A stretch of 64,000 nucleotides of DNA from Atrina japonica (lineage: Eukaryota; Mollusca; Bivalvia; Pterioida; Pinnidae): NCBI GenBank assembly GCA_030159075.1, contig BROG01000226.1, positions 548,001 to 612,000 on the forward strand, in the 5' to 3' direction. The notes under the pieces are model-generated. The model had not been told where the DNA came from. It saw only the letters and a program-made list of their open reading frames with translations, and did not search any database. Shown one piece after another: positions 37,864-50,500 of this stretch; the first letter of the stretch is position 1, and each line of letters begins with the position of its first letter. Made by a program: the position numbers and the translations under genes.

Positions 37864-38040
37864 CAAAAACTTTGACCAGTGCTATGGATTGGTACCGATG
37901 CAGTGATGATTCTGTAATTATGGCCACACCTGAGCTATGATATGGAATCACAATTTAAAGGCTCATCGAAAAGACCCATAACTTTGACTTTTGGTGCTGA
38001 GCACTTGGTGAAGGGAATTGTCACTCCTCATTTAATATCA
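37864..38040 (-). repeat. SINE family 2-like, degenerate minus copy
   Basis: Contains GACCAGTGCTATGGATTGGT and CATCGAAAAGACCCATAAC, the reverse complement of SINE family 2 body motifs. Confidence 0.45.
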
Positions 38041-38059
38041 ATGTATCAATTCAATAATA

Positions 38060-38145
38060 ACTCATCAACCCCTGAAATACAATGGACTCTTCTTTAAATC
38101 AGTGACTTAGACCAGTCCAAATGTGTCTTAGGGATGAATGAGTTA
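38060..38145 (+). repeat. short CTCATTAACCC repeat
   Basis: ACTCATCAACCCCTGAAAT through TTAGGGATGAATGAGTTAA; short inverted ends. Confidence 0.75.
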
Positions 38146-38204
38146 ATGTGTATGACCCAATTTGGGAATCAAACCTGGGACTTGCTGCTTTTTTGTCATT
38201 TGAT

Positions 38205-38452
38205 TTTGAATTCGTGTTTTATGCCACACTCAACAATTTTTCAGTTATATGGTGTCGGCCAGTTTTTAATGGGGAAGGAATGACCTGGTTACAATGTAGC
38301 CAAGAAGAGACCACCAGCCCTCTACAAGTAAATTGGCAAACTGTCTGAAAAAATCAGCTTAGGTTCCACCCAGGCTCGAACCTGCACTGACCAGAAGTGA
38401 GAGACTTCATGGTTCAAAGCACAATACTCTAATTCCACTCAGCCACAGCGCC
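38205..38452 (-). mobile_element. SINE family 3, minus copy
   Basis: On the minus strand the head GCGCTGTGGCTGAGTGGAAT and the B box GTTCGAGCC are tRNA-Ser/Leu-like. The body ends in TTGAGTGTGGCATAAAACAC. Matches 61383-61622. Confidence 0.75.
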
Positions 38453-38946
38453 CGTACTGTCTGCTTGAGTGTTGGAGCGCTCTGTCATTAGATGACCGTA
38501 AGCCGTTAGAACACCTGTAATTTAAGTAAATGATATTTACATATAATTGTGTTATATTGACACTGTATTTGCTATACCATGTTGTTTGAAATATTTCCCT
38601 GTTCCTGACAATCATTTGTTTTGTTTCTTTTTCAAAACTATTCATGTGTACCAATTTGAATTAATTTATGTAAATAACTAAGTTGTTTACATTCAAAACA
38701 TCAATGTTGGCCTATATTATTCCTCTTGGTCACCGCTTGGTACTGTAATGTCTTCCTTTCAATTGTTTCCTTGTTTAATTGCAGTACTTTATCAACAAAG
38801 AACATAGATTTGACATAGCATCAAGTCTTTACAAAATAACCCAATTTTAACTACATATAGTATATTTCTTTGGAATTGAATAAAGCACATGAACTTTTGA
38901 AGTTTATGTGTACAAATGTATATTATAATTGTAGTGATAGGTTTTT

Positions 38947-39743
38947 GTATCACTGTGAGTGTTTGCATCTGAGTGTGTTTATGAATATGTGTATGAGTGA
39001 GTGTGTGAGTATGTGTATAAGTGTGTATGAGTATGTCTGAGTGAGTGTATGTATATGTGTTTGAGTGTGTGTGTGTGTGTCTGAGTATGTATATGAGTGT
39101 GTATGAACATGTATGTGAGTGTGTATTAGTGTGTGTCTGAGTGTATGAGTATGTCTGAGTATGGTATAAGTGTGTGTCTAATTGTGTATGAGTGTATGTG
39201 TCTGAGTGTGTGTCTGAGTGTGTGTCTGAGTGTGTATGTGTAGATGAATGGGTGCATAAGTACATATAGATGTTTATGTAGATGTGTATGTGTAGATGTT
39301 TGTGTACATTTAATGCACATGTGTAGATGTGTGTGTACATGTAAATACATATGTGTAGGTGTGTGTTTATGTAGATGTGTGCATACATTTAATATGTATG
39401 TGTAGATGTGTGTATATATAGATGTGTATGTGTAGATGTATGTGTAGATGTGTGTACATGTAAATGTTTATGTAGATGTGTACATACATTTAATGTGTAT
39501 ATATAGATGTGTATGTACATTTAGATGTATATGTGTAGATGTGTGTACATATAGATGTGTATGTGTAGATGTGTGTACATGTAGATGTGTATGTGTAGAT
39601 GTGTGTGTACATGTAGATGTGTATGTGTAGAATAGATATGTATATGTAAAATAGATATGTATGTGTAAATGTGTATGTACACATAGATGTGTGTTTGTGT
39701 GTGTACATGTAGATGTATGTGTGTGTGGATATGTATATGTAGA

Positions 39744-39788
<45 letters not shown>

Positions 39789-39790
39789 AC
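38947..39790. repeat. TG-rich minisatellite region
   Basis: Successive blocks of GTGTGTCTGAGTGTGTATGA and then TAGATGTGTATG units of about 20-30 bp, ending in (TG)n. All open frames across it are Cys/Val or Thr/His composition artefacts. Confidence 0.92.
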
Positions 39791-40134
39791 ATTTATGCAT
39801 CTGCATGTGTGCATGTCTTTGTTTGCATGTGTCTACATCTGTGTGTTTCCATGTGTGCATACATGTATACGTCTCAGTTTACATATGTGTATGTGTGTAT
39901 TTATGTCTGTACATGTTTGTACTTATACAATCTGGGGTTCTTTGAGTTGTAGAGCCCAACAAGTTCAATGCTGAAAACTGTTCAATGTGAAATATAATAT
40001 CATAAATCAATATCATACTGAAGAAAACTACTATTTCTAAAATTTCTGGAAATTTTTGTGGTACATTGTAAGTATAACACTCTTAACCTAATTGTATCTT
40101 TAGTCAAATGTCAAGATGGTCATCAACATAATTA

Positions 40135-40725
40135 TACATGCACTGGGGTCAATGCAGATTTAAATCAAGGGTGTCACAGGATGATTGTGGTGAATACTGC
40201 ATGTATAGGGATGATCAGAGGATAAAACTATAGGTTGTCACAGGATAATCTTAATGGCGACTACTGTATGTGTACTTATTTTAGCGGTATTCTAATTTTA
40301 GCGCTTTTTGAACTCAAGTTGTTGTGCTAATTCAAGGGCAGTGCTAAAATTTCTCCATCCTATCATTCTTTATACACGACAAAACTAATAAAATTAATTG
40401 CGTGAACTGAAGATTGCACTAATAAGTCTGTGCCCCCTGAGAGTGCTAAAATATGAGTGTATGTACATGTACAAGGGTCAATACAGGATTAAATCAAGGG
40501 TGTCACAGGAGGATCTTGGTGGAGACAACGTGTGCAGTGGTGATCACAAGATGAAATTCAAGGGTGTCAGATGAGGGCTTGAGTGGAGACTACATGTACA
40601 GGGGTGACCAAATGGTAAATTTAAGGGTGTTGGATAAACATTTTAGTGGACATTGCATGTACAAGGGTGATCACAAGATGAAAAATCAAGGATGTTGGAG
40701 GATGATCTTAGTGGAGATAGCATGA
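40135..40725. repeat. 65-70-bp degenerate tandem repeat with inner insertion
   Basis: Units share TACAAGGGTGATCACAAGAT and AAATCAAGGGTGTCACAGGA and GATCTTAGTGGAGA. Positions about 40262-40466 are an unrelated insertion with inverted ends built on TACTTATTTTAGCG and TACACTCATATTTTAGC. Confidence 0.75.
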
Positions 40726-40739
40726 AAAGAGAACCAAGT

Positions 40740-43155
40740 AACAATGTAACAGGGAAAACACAGACTACTGAAAGTAAAACAGCAAATTTTCTCACATTTT
40801 CAGCTTAAGTTGTGAGACCATTGTCTCTCCATGTGTACTATTTGATGTAATTCGATTGTGATGTCATAATCACACAGATGTTTGATGAGCCATTTAATTG
40901 CATATCATATTTTTAATGTCTGCAAAAAGGTGCAGTGCCAGGCCTTGAGTACACCCTCCTTTTCTTACACATAATATCTATGGAGTTGACCCACTATACA
41001 GAGTCAACTAAAGGACTTGACTAACTATAAACTACATGTACACTTTGTATGTAGTAATATCAATTTCTGTTTAAACAAGCACCACTTTAAAGCAATTAAG
41101 CAGAAATTGAAATGTCAAGTGGACCCTTTAGTTTTCAGTAGTACAAAGATACAGAACACTTGTTATAATTTACGATTTGCGTATATGTACATTAAAACAG
41201 AATTCATGACCTCCGCAGTCCAATCTGCTGTTACTTTTGTAGCCAACATATACATGTACATGTATTACATCTTAAGTTTGGTAGTTATCTTTAAGTTCAT
41301 GACTTCAACTTTGATTGAACATTATAAGACCCCCGTATCTATTGAAATGTAATTTTTCTCAATTTGTTGAATTTGTTCTATTGTAAAGTAAATATTGACT
41401 CTTTCGTTATTCGGTTTTATTTATGAACAGAACTTGATATAAATTAAATAAAAAACCAAAAGATTTCAAAAGTTGAGTTAATCACAAGGAGTGTTTGAGT
41501 GACATTAATTCTAGAACCTTCAGTAGGGCCATAGTCCAATAAAGGGAGATAAGTCAGTAATAACATATTGCCAAAAAGAATTATCAGCATTGGCCTCCTT
41601 CACCTCAAAAGGTGGCAAGTGAAATGAAGAAATCAAATGACTTCAAAGAACTCTTCGTTGATCTTCATGAAATGTTGTTTGTTATTGGGTAAGCCTAAAT
41701 AAATTCTACATTTAACATCCACCACGCTCTTAGGTATTGAAAGAATTCTCGAAATTAAAAAAAACAAACAAACAAACAAATATTTCTAAAAATCCAGAAT
41801 TATGAGTCTGTTATCATACTCTCTATTACAATACATGTAACTGTTTCCCAATCCTATCATGATAATTCAACAAATCATAAACACAAAATCTCTAAACTTT
41901 CCCAGACATTTTGAAATAAAAAAAAAAAAAACTGGTCAACCGAACCAGTAAATAAAGGAATTTCACTGGTCAAAGAAAATTTTCTACTGGTCTGTTTATA
42001 TACACATTTGAAATGAAATGTAAAATTACAGGTCATTTGGACCAGTTATCAGATAGATTTCACTGGACTGTTGTAAAATTTACTGGTTTATCTGGTAAGA
42101 TCGGTGAATTTCAAAAACTCTGCTTTCCAATGAGACTTTTAAGGGACATGCAGATAAAGTGTAAGAACAATATTATTTGTCAGATTGATCTCAGATTTAT
42201 TTTAATTTGGTTTTTTTTTTAGTTTTTGTTCTGCCAAGATGGCAGAATAGTCTTCATCAAAATTAGTTTGAAATTTTTTTTGTTTCTTTTGTTTTTTGTT
42301 TTCCTAAAACAAAAATTCCAATGAATAAAAATAATAATGATTAACAGGAAGTTTACATTTCAAAGGTACTGCATAGAAGTACATGTATTACCAGTAATGA
42401 AAATGTCTTCATTACAGTAGTCCAAAATATCAATAAGATATTTAGATAAACTTAAAGCTACATGATGTTCCTTAAAAGCTCAAAGACAGTATATTACAGT
42501 ACTATACTAGAGTACATTGTATAAATTATCTAGTTTAGATCTATTATATTACACAAGGTCAGACCAAGAGTGACAACATTTACCTGTGCGTTTAACGATA
42601 TATGAGCACAGGTGTATGTAAATTTATACAGAGATAAACAGGTAACATGGCACTAAGAGATACCACATCAGAAGTAAACAAGATTTGACTGAAGTTTATT
42701 AACTTGATAATAACTGATATTAATATATTATAGCGCTACCTAGTGGCCATATTTACAAAAACAGAAGTGTCAATCAAGAGCTATTATTTATCTGCTGAAA
42801 ATCAAGTAGATTGTTAATTTTGCTGTATCATACATGGTTCTGTTTTTTGGCTAGAGCCAGTCACTCAGTACAGCAATAAAAGCAGACAGATTGTCAGACT
42901 GAAAGAGTAATACATAAGAGATAAAAAGTAATAAATTAAACATAGAAATCAGGTCAGTTATGGGATGTCAAATTAGGTCAGTGTAAAAAAGAAATTAAAT
43001 AGAATATGCATATAGATATAAAACTGAAGTCATTTTATATTAGCTTTTTTATATAAATCTTATACACAGACTTGAGTGATTCTGCATTGATATTTAAATC
43101 TTAAACAAGGTCAGGTTTTGAAAGAACTTTAAAAGATTTAACAGTGTATCCAATG
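40740..43155. other. AT-rich intergenic DNA, nothing convincing
   Basis: A 111-codon open frame at 41017-41352 has no recognisable domain. Around 41930-42110 there are scattered ACTGGT(C)-containing strings of unknown origin. Confidence 0.4.
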
Positions 43156-43184
43156 ATATATTCGTGGCAATGTGATGACTATTT

Positions 43185-43645
43185 ATCTTTCTTTCTTTCT
43201 ACATTTAACTATCTATCTATCTGTTTATCTGTCTATCTATTTATCTACTGAGCTGGCCTGGCTCAGTTGGTATCACACTCGACTCTTGATCGTGAGGTCG
43301 TGAGTTCGAGTCCAGCCGACGGTAGGTTGGTTTCCTGTCCTTTGGATGAGACAGTAAAATCTGAGGTCCTGTGTCACAGTAGGTGTTGGCACGTTAAAGA
43401 ACCCACATTGCTCAATGGCCGTAAGTGCTGAGCATAGACCAAAATTTGAAGCCCTTCACCAGCATTTGGTGATGTCACCATATGAGTGAAAGGTTCGTGG
43501 GTGAGACGTTAAACAACAATAAACAAACAAACAATCTATCTTTCTATCTATCTATCTGTCTATCTTAATCTGTCTGTTTGCCAATATCTCAATCTTTCTA
43601 TCTATCTGCCTATCTATGTGCCAATCTATGCCATCTATCTATCTT
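43185..43645. repeat. (TATC)n microsatellite interrupted by a SINE
   Basis: CTATCTATCTATCTG-type tetranucleotides on both sides of the SINE at 43250-43533. Confidence 0.9.
43250..43533 (+). mobile_element. SINE family 1, full length
   Basis: Head GAGCTGGCCTGGCTCAGTTGG-like with A box TGGCTCAGTTGG and B box GAGTTCGAGTCC; body GGCACGTTAAAGAACCCACA and TTCACCAGCATTTGGTGATG; tail GTTAAACAACAATAAACAAA. The best preserved copy in the window. Confidence 0.9.
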
Positions 43646-43649
43646 TCTT

Positions 43650-43672
43650 TAATTAATATATATATATATTAT

Positions 43673-43703
<31 letters not shown>

Positions 43704-43760
43704 GTGTATATGTAATATATGTATGTACATGTATATATATGTGTGTGTATGTGTGTGTGT
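43650..43760. repeat. TA/TG simple repeat
   Basis: (TA)n blocks followed by TGTGTGTATGTGTG. Confidence 0.9.
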
Positions 43761-43925
43761 GTCTTCTTGTCTATCTTTCAGTGTTTTTATCTATCTTTCT
43801 GTTTATTTATCTGTTTATCTATCCATACATTATTATACATGTACTTACATATACTTACATATAGGATCTACCAAATTATCCTATGTACTTATCTATATAA
43901 TGTGTGTAATTGTTTGTTTATATGG

Positions 43926-44070
43926 TAGTCTATGTCACACTCAGTAATTTTCTGTTATATGGAGCCAATTTCTAATAGTGCAGGAGAGAATCTGATTAAA
44001 ATACATGTATATGTGCCCAGGGAGAGATCACTGGCCTTCCACAAGTTAACTGGCAAACTTTCTCAGAAGA
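43926..44070 (-). repeat. SINE family 3, partial minus copy
   Basis: CACACTCAGTAATTTTCTGT, GCCCAGGGAGAGATCACTGG and TTAACTGGCAAACTTTCTCA match 38205 and 61383; the head is missing. Confidence 0.65.
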
Positions 44071-44106
44071 TAAACATTTTGTGAAAACACTTTTAGACAA
44101 CAATAG

Positions 44107-44715
44107 CTGAAAATGTGTGAGATTCCATCCACCCGGATCCTTGCCTAACTTTTCATAGATCACTTACTATACGTAAATTATATTTTTAGACTAAATTAGC
44201 CAAACATATGTGAGATTTCACCCACCTAGATCCTAGTCTAGCTTTTCACAGATCCCTGACTTTTTGTGAATACACTATTAGACTAGAAAAGCCAAAAAGT
44301 TCACCCACCTTAGGTGTTTGTCTAGAGATTCAGACCACCTTAGACAAGTATAGCCTATAATGTGTCTACCCACATGGAATCTTAGTTTTTCATAGATTCC
44401 AGACTTTTTGTGAATCACTCTTAGACAAGTATAGCGTATAATGTGTGAGATTTCACCCACATGGATCTTGCCTAGCTTGTCACAGATTCCTGACTTTTTG
44501 TGAATCACTCTTAGACAAGTATAGCTTATAATGTGTGAGATTTCACCCACATGGATCTTGCCTAGCTTGTCAAAGATTCCTGACTTTTTGTAAATCACTC
44601 TTAGACAAGTATAGCTTATAATGTGTGAGATTTCACCCACATGGATCTTGCCTAGCTTGTCACAGATCTCTGACTTTTTGTGAATTAAGCATTTAGACTA
44701 GAATGGCTAAACTTA
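44107..44715. repeat. 90-bp tandem repeat, about seven units
   Basis: Unit includes TGTGTGAGATTTCACCCACA, TGGATCTTGCCTAGCTTGTC and CTCTTAGACAAGTATAGC. The last three copies are spaced exactly 90 bp (44441, 44531, 44621); earlier copies are more diverged. The multiple-of-3 length gives a false 120-codon minus frame. Confidence 0.9.
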
Positions 44716-45129
44716 CTAAATCCCTGTCAGAGCTTTTTGCACCCATTTTGTAATCCCAAACCTTAGACTGTTCATGCCTGGGCAGGACTTACCTCATACC
44801 TACAACATGATCAAGGATTATCAGCAGTTTATTTTTCATAGCACCTGATCTCACCTCTAGATTCCCAGGTCTGTGTGTGTCCAGTTTACACCTGATTTGT
44901 ATATTGTCTCTTAAACCTTCTTTCGATTAATACATTGGTATCTGTGATTTTTATATTTCAAGGTTATTGAGTATGTTACTATACTCTTTGTGTAAATTTA
45001 TTATTAGCTTTTTGATCAAAATAGGAAGTGAAATTTAACTCCCAGTTTATAGAAATTTTTTTTAAGAGTTGCACAATTTAGATACAGGTAAACAAACTCC
45101 AGATAAATACTATCACAATATATAGAGAC

Positions 45130-45167
45130 ATCACACACACACATATCTCTCCTCCCCCATCCCTCCC

Positions 45168-45199
<32 letters not shown>

Positions 45200-45640
45200 T
45201 ACTCCCACACACACACCAGACATGCAGATATGTACACTATTGAGAAAAGAAAAATAAGTTTATTGTTAAGGAAATGTATAGACATCCCCACTCACACAAA
45301 CACCCCTCCTCTCACACACACACACACAAACACCCCCCCACACACACCAGACACACATTATACATTGTGAAAAGAAAAAATACATTGCACACACACACAT
45401 CCCCACTCACACAAACATATACACACACAAACACCCCCCATACACACACACACACACACACACATACAAATACACATACACACACACATACACACACACA
45501 CCCACACACACATGCATACACACATACACACAGACACACACACACACACACACACATGCAGATATGTACAATAAATGAGAATTAATAAAAGGAAAATAAA
45601 TTTTATTGTTAAAGAAATGTAAACTATTGAACAAACAACA
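45130..45640. repeat. CA-rich tandem repeat
   Basis: Long (CA)n blocks separated by about three copies of a unit with TGCAGATATGTAC, AAAAGAAAAAT and TTTATTGTTAA(A/G)GAAATGTA. Confidence 0.9.
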
Positions 45641-45644
45641 ATGA

Positions 45645-47414
45645 CTATAAAACCACATCATAAGGAAATGATATTTTGACCTAAAAAGGAAATCAGCTTG
45701 AACAAATTATGCATGTTAATTATTGTACAGTATTGGTGTATCATCTAGATACACATGTGTAAGATATCTTTGAGAAACACTGTATGTCCTTGAGAGTGAA
45801 GTCATTTATGAACACTTTAAAGATTTATAATTTTTTTAGTTTAATAGTCAGGGATTTTCCATTCTATCATAGAAGGGTTGGAGAGGGAGGGGGGGGGGCA
45901 AAATAAAATATTCCCAATGCAAAAAATGCATTTTTTCCAAATTTGCAGTTGAAATTTCCCACTTGAAGTCAAATGACAATGGATTTGATGATATTCTTGT
46001 ATTTTCAAACAGTTTTGTGTATTTTTAGATCTCCCAATTTGAATAAAATGTTGCTAATAAATTCCCAATTCAAAAGGCCCAGGCCCCATTCCCATTTTTG
46101 TGGGAAATTCCTGATACTGCGAAATGTTAGCCATAATCAAAGTTATCCAAAATCTAATTGGTTAAATAGCATCATACCAGTTATAATATGAGGAGAGAAA
46201 CAATGTCTGGAAACAGATATTTGTAAACAAATGAACCAATACAAAGCTCCGCCTTTTCTGAGCCTGGCACCATAGAACTTAAGAATTGACTTCAGAAAAT
46301 ATCCTCAAAGTACACCTGCTTAGCCAATCAGATTCCAAGATATGTCAGATTTGAGTAAATTTTCAGACTTAAGTAAGATTCCTAATCTTGTAGGAATAAT
46401 TGTTTATAGGGTAATTTGTTTTTGACTATATGAATTAATTCATGTACATACAAAGTCAATGATTTAAAATTTGATGCAAATACCGTATTCAACCCAATAA
46501 ATGCCCAGGGCACTACAAAAATATAAAAAAGGGGTGAGCACTTTTTGGGACCCATCAGTAGATAAATTGACATAAAACAGTTAATTTCATTATAGGGGAC
46601 AGTGGTAAAGTTGTTGTAGTTATTACCGAGGGCACGTATTGACATTCTTCTGTTGGGAGATAAACTGGTATTCACATTTTTCACCTGACTAAAAAAGATA
46701 TTTGGTCATGTGTAAAAAAAAAAAGGTGAGAAAATCTGAACTATAGGGGATGGCACTTATAGGGACATTGGCGCTTATTGGGTCTATTACTGTGATTAAG
46801 TAAAGTATGTGGTGAGAGCCAACATATGTCCTTACAGCTTAGTAAGAATGTGAAATTGGTTGTTTTAATGTTGTTTTACATCCTAACAAGAATTTTCCAC
46901 TTTAATATTATATATATGGAGATCTATATCACCTGCTATAGGCTCACAAATATTTACCCGCAGTTTTTCCAGATTGTGATTGGGTGGTTTCATAAGGGTG
47001 GAGGAATCGGCCATCTGATTGGAAATACTGGGAGCCATTTCTGAAACATGCATCATAATTATGTATACATGCTGGTTCTTATTGAAAGTCATGTATACAG
47101 TTATACAGTATGAAATAAACTATAGCAGAAATATAGCAATTCAGATATCAGGAATCAGAAAATTTTGTTGTAGTTTTAATTTCATTTTCATTTATCAACG
47201 AAATTTAAACCATGACAAAATTTTACATAAATTATACCCAGTAATAGTGACAGGTTCCTTTTCAAACTAAGTCTTTTATTTGAATGAAATTTAATGTCAA
47301 CAAATTTGATTTATTTCTAAAACAACAATATTCTTACCTTACGAAATTTTCATACTCTACAAGATTTCAAATATATCTTTGTACTTTATTAAAAATCAAA
47401 ATTCTCTTTTGTAG
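45645..47414. other. upstream flank of the Tamalin-like gene
   Basis: No exon could be assigned. It may hold the missing 5' exon or promoter. A short G run lies near 45890. Confidence 0.35.
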
Positions 47415-47567
47415 AAGCATCTAATGTTGAAGTCAAGGCCGTCATATGGAGCAGATCTTGATCACTTTGAGCCAGAAAGAAATATCGCATCCGACCCAAT
47501 CGATAACAGGAAGAGGAGAACGGTGTTACTAGAGAAACAGAATGATTCCTGGGGATTTACCTTACAG
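47415..47567 (+). CDS. TAMALIN: Tamalin-like exon 1 of those found
   Basis: The acceptor TTTTGTAG precedes AAG CAT CTA ATG; the ATG at 47424 is taken as start. The TAG of the acceptor is in frame, so coding either starts at this ATG or enters by splicing. It encodes 48 residues from the ATG, including RKRRTVLLEKQNDSWGFTLQ, which parallels the first two PDZ strands of vertebrate tamalin. Donor CAG|GTTAAT is weak. Confidence 0.85.
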
Positions 47568-50500
47568 GTTAATATCCATAGGCTAGCAACAAATTATCTT
47601 CAGTTAAAGGGGCATTAGTTGTGTTTACAAAAAAATAAAATAATATTTTGATTTATTTTACTCTTACTACTTTTACTTGATGTACAGTAACAAATAAGAG
47701 CTATACACAGGCATAGAATTTCTTATATTCCTATAGATTTTGTGAAAATAAGGTCAGATCCAGTGTCATATGCATATATAAACAGTAAGGTCAAATTAAT
47801 CATTTGCAAACAAATAATTACAAACTGGGTATATCTCATTTTTGTTACTGTACAGCGTTCTAAGTATCAAAATGGAAAGATTTAAAAAAAAATATATATA
47901 TATATATTGCCGATTTAACTTTGGTACTGTAACTTTTGATGGCAAATTGACCTTCCCATTCCTACACAAACATTTATTAAATTTGAAGATGTCACAAAAC
48001 TTGACACCTTGGTCATACCTCTAACAGTCATTGAAAATGCATTGTGACATCAAGAAATTTGACTAACTTTTGCAAAAACATGATAAGTTATTTGATCTTC
48101 CTATGGAACTGGTCACAGTGTCAGGGTGACTGATGACATTTTGTAAAAATAAAACTATGAAGAAACTTTAGAAATAAAAGATACAAGATACATGTAGTTG
48201 TACTGAAATTGATATCCAGTGAGACTTAAAACTAAGATCCTGTGTCTTGGAAGGTGTGGCACGTAAAAGAACCTGCACTGCCTTGGCGTCAGTCCATAGC
48301 ACAGGTAAAAATTTAAAGTACTTCACTAAAAGCTGGTGACATCTCCACTAAGTAAAAAATTCTTGGCGTAGTGTAAAACACCCAATCAATCAAGCAAACA
48401 GTCAACAACTTTCTGTCAAATAACTAAATTTCCTCAAATCATAACCGTATTTTGTGTCGGTTTATTTGACAGAGTTATGGTTCTTGGAAATATTTATGAT
48501 GGCTAAACTCCTGAGTGTTTTCCAAACAATCCTGTTTTGTAATATGAAGTAATGTATTTTAAAATTTCAGACTTACGGCATAAAAAATAAGAAAACTGGT
48601 GAAATAGAAGTTTTTACATATGTGGATTACGTTGAAATAAATGGTGCTGCTGGAAAGGCAGGGGTACGGAAAGGTGAGTGTTGTGGAAACAACTTGGAGG
48701 TACTGTCATGATATGATGTAAAGTTGCTCATCAAACATCACTTCCTCTAGAAATCTAAAATTACAATAAAGATGTCGCAGTTTCTTCAAGAAATCTAAAA
48801 ATACCATAAAAATGTTATAGTTTATTCAAGAAATCTAAAAATAACACAAAAACGTAATAGTTTCTTTAAAAACAAAAATGTTATAGTTTCTTAAATTCAT
48901 ATATCAAAATTTTGAAGTACATGTACATGTAATAATACATGTATCTATTACCTCACTGGTTCCAACATTGTAAATATAATAGCCAATTAAGACATTTTCC
49001 AGTTTTTTTAAATTAGATTTTTAGGTGATTTTTTTTTTTCACACAATGTCCCAAATTTCTGTTTGTTATTTTTTATCGTAAATTAATCAATAAACAGAAA
49101 TTTCTTTAAAATATTTGCATTGTTTCAATAATTGTTTACCCAGTTAAGATGCATAGAAGAAAGAGTTACTGGGCACGGACCAATAGCCGGCTAGGACCAG
49201 TTGCCAGCTATGGTGTCATTTCGTCTTTATTATGTACCACAACAATATTATTTTTTCATCTGTTTGAGAAAAATGTCCATCATCTCATGATTGATCTAAA
49301 AAAAATCTCACACAATCGTGTTCTGTATAGCCGAAATAATGCAATAGCATAGTGGTCCTAGCTGGTTACTGGTCCCTGACCAGTATAGCATATATCACAG
49401 TTGGGTTTTTTTTTTATATAAACTTTAAAAATCCAAAATTCAAAATGCACGTAGACTTTCTAGTTATTTTCAATGTTTTAACTCATTAACCCTGAAAAGC
49501 AACAGACTCTTCTGTAAATCAATGACGTAGATCAGTCTAAATGTGTCTGTAGGGGAAATGGGTTAAGGTATCCATTGTATAAATGAGTATATTAAATTCA
49601 GATATTTCTTTTGTGATTTCGGTGAATTTTACAAAAAAAAATTTCTTTGAAAAATCATAAAAATGAGCTTTCGTTAGAAGTCTTATACATGTATTTGATA
49701 TTTATTTATTTGTAAACAACTGTTGTACAGGAATCACCAAGGAAGTATGTACAGTGGAAACTCGTTATCACCAAGGAAGTATGTACAGTGGAAACTCATT
49801 ATCTATAAATTCATGGGACTGCTACATTTCCTTCGACATATCCAAAATTTGAGATAACCGAAATTTTCAATTGACATATTTTCTAATCTTATTGTACAAT
49901 GAAAAGACCTATTCAGGCTACTGCTTAATTCAAATTGGATTAAAGCAATTATTAGTTACCCTTTCACCATGGCTCGTTAACTGGAGTTGATTGTCTGATG
50001 TTTTGCAGGTAAACAAGTTATTAATTACAATGATTTTCACATACAGAAAGTAAACCTACAGTCATGAAAGGTATTTTCTAGATAACAAGTGGCAATTCTA
50101 TAATATGTCGATACTTTGGACCAGAAAGCGAAATTTAGAGATAAAATCTTCGAGATATCTGGAATAATAGTATGTTAGTATACATATATAGTAAAAAAAA
50201 ATCAGGACCTGCTATTCGACTTTGTCACAGACATAACCGAAATTTCGACTCATCCAATTTTGACATAAGGAGATTCCATTGTATAACAAATTATGTTTTA
50301 TATCTGTCATCAGGATTAACTCGGAGATTAGTGTTTGTCAAATTACTGATATCCAAAATAATAACTCGGGTGCGCAGGGTTCATTCTCCTTTTGATAATT
50401 GGTCCTTTGAAACCTTTCATCTAAAATACCTAATTATCATAGAATATACTAAAAAAAAAACTTAATTTTCATGCACCCTTTAATTTTGTGAATTTCACAA

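Noticed and set aside
41017..41352. 111-codon plus frame
   Set aside because: No domain, no splice partners, amino-acid composition typical of random AT-rich DNA.
43250..43325. tRNA gene
   Set aside because: A and B boxes are present but the cloverleaf is incomplete and the sequence continues into a SINE body and tail.
44278..44640. 120-codon minus frame with a 30-residue repeat
   Set aside because: Due to the 90-bp tandem repeat; no start context, splice or family support.
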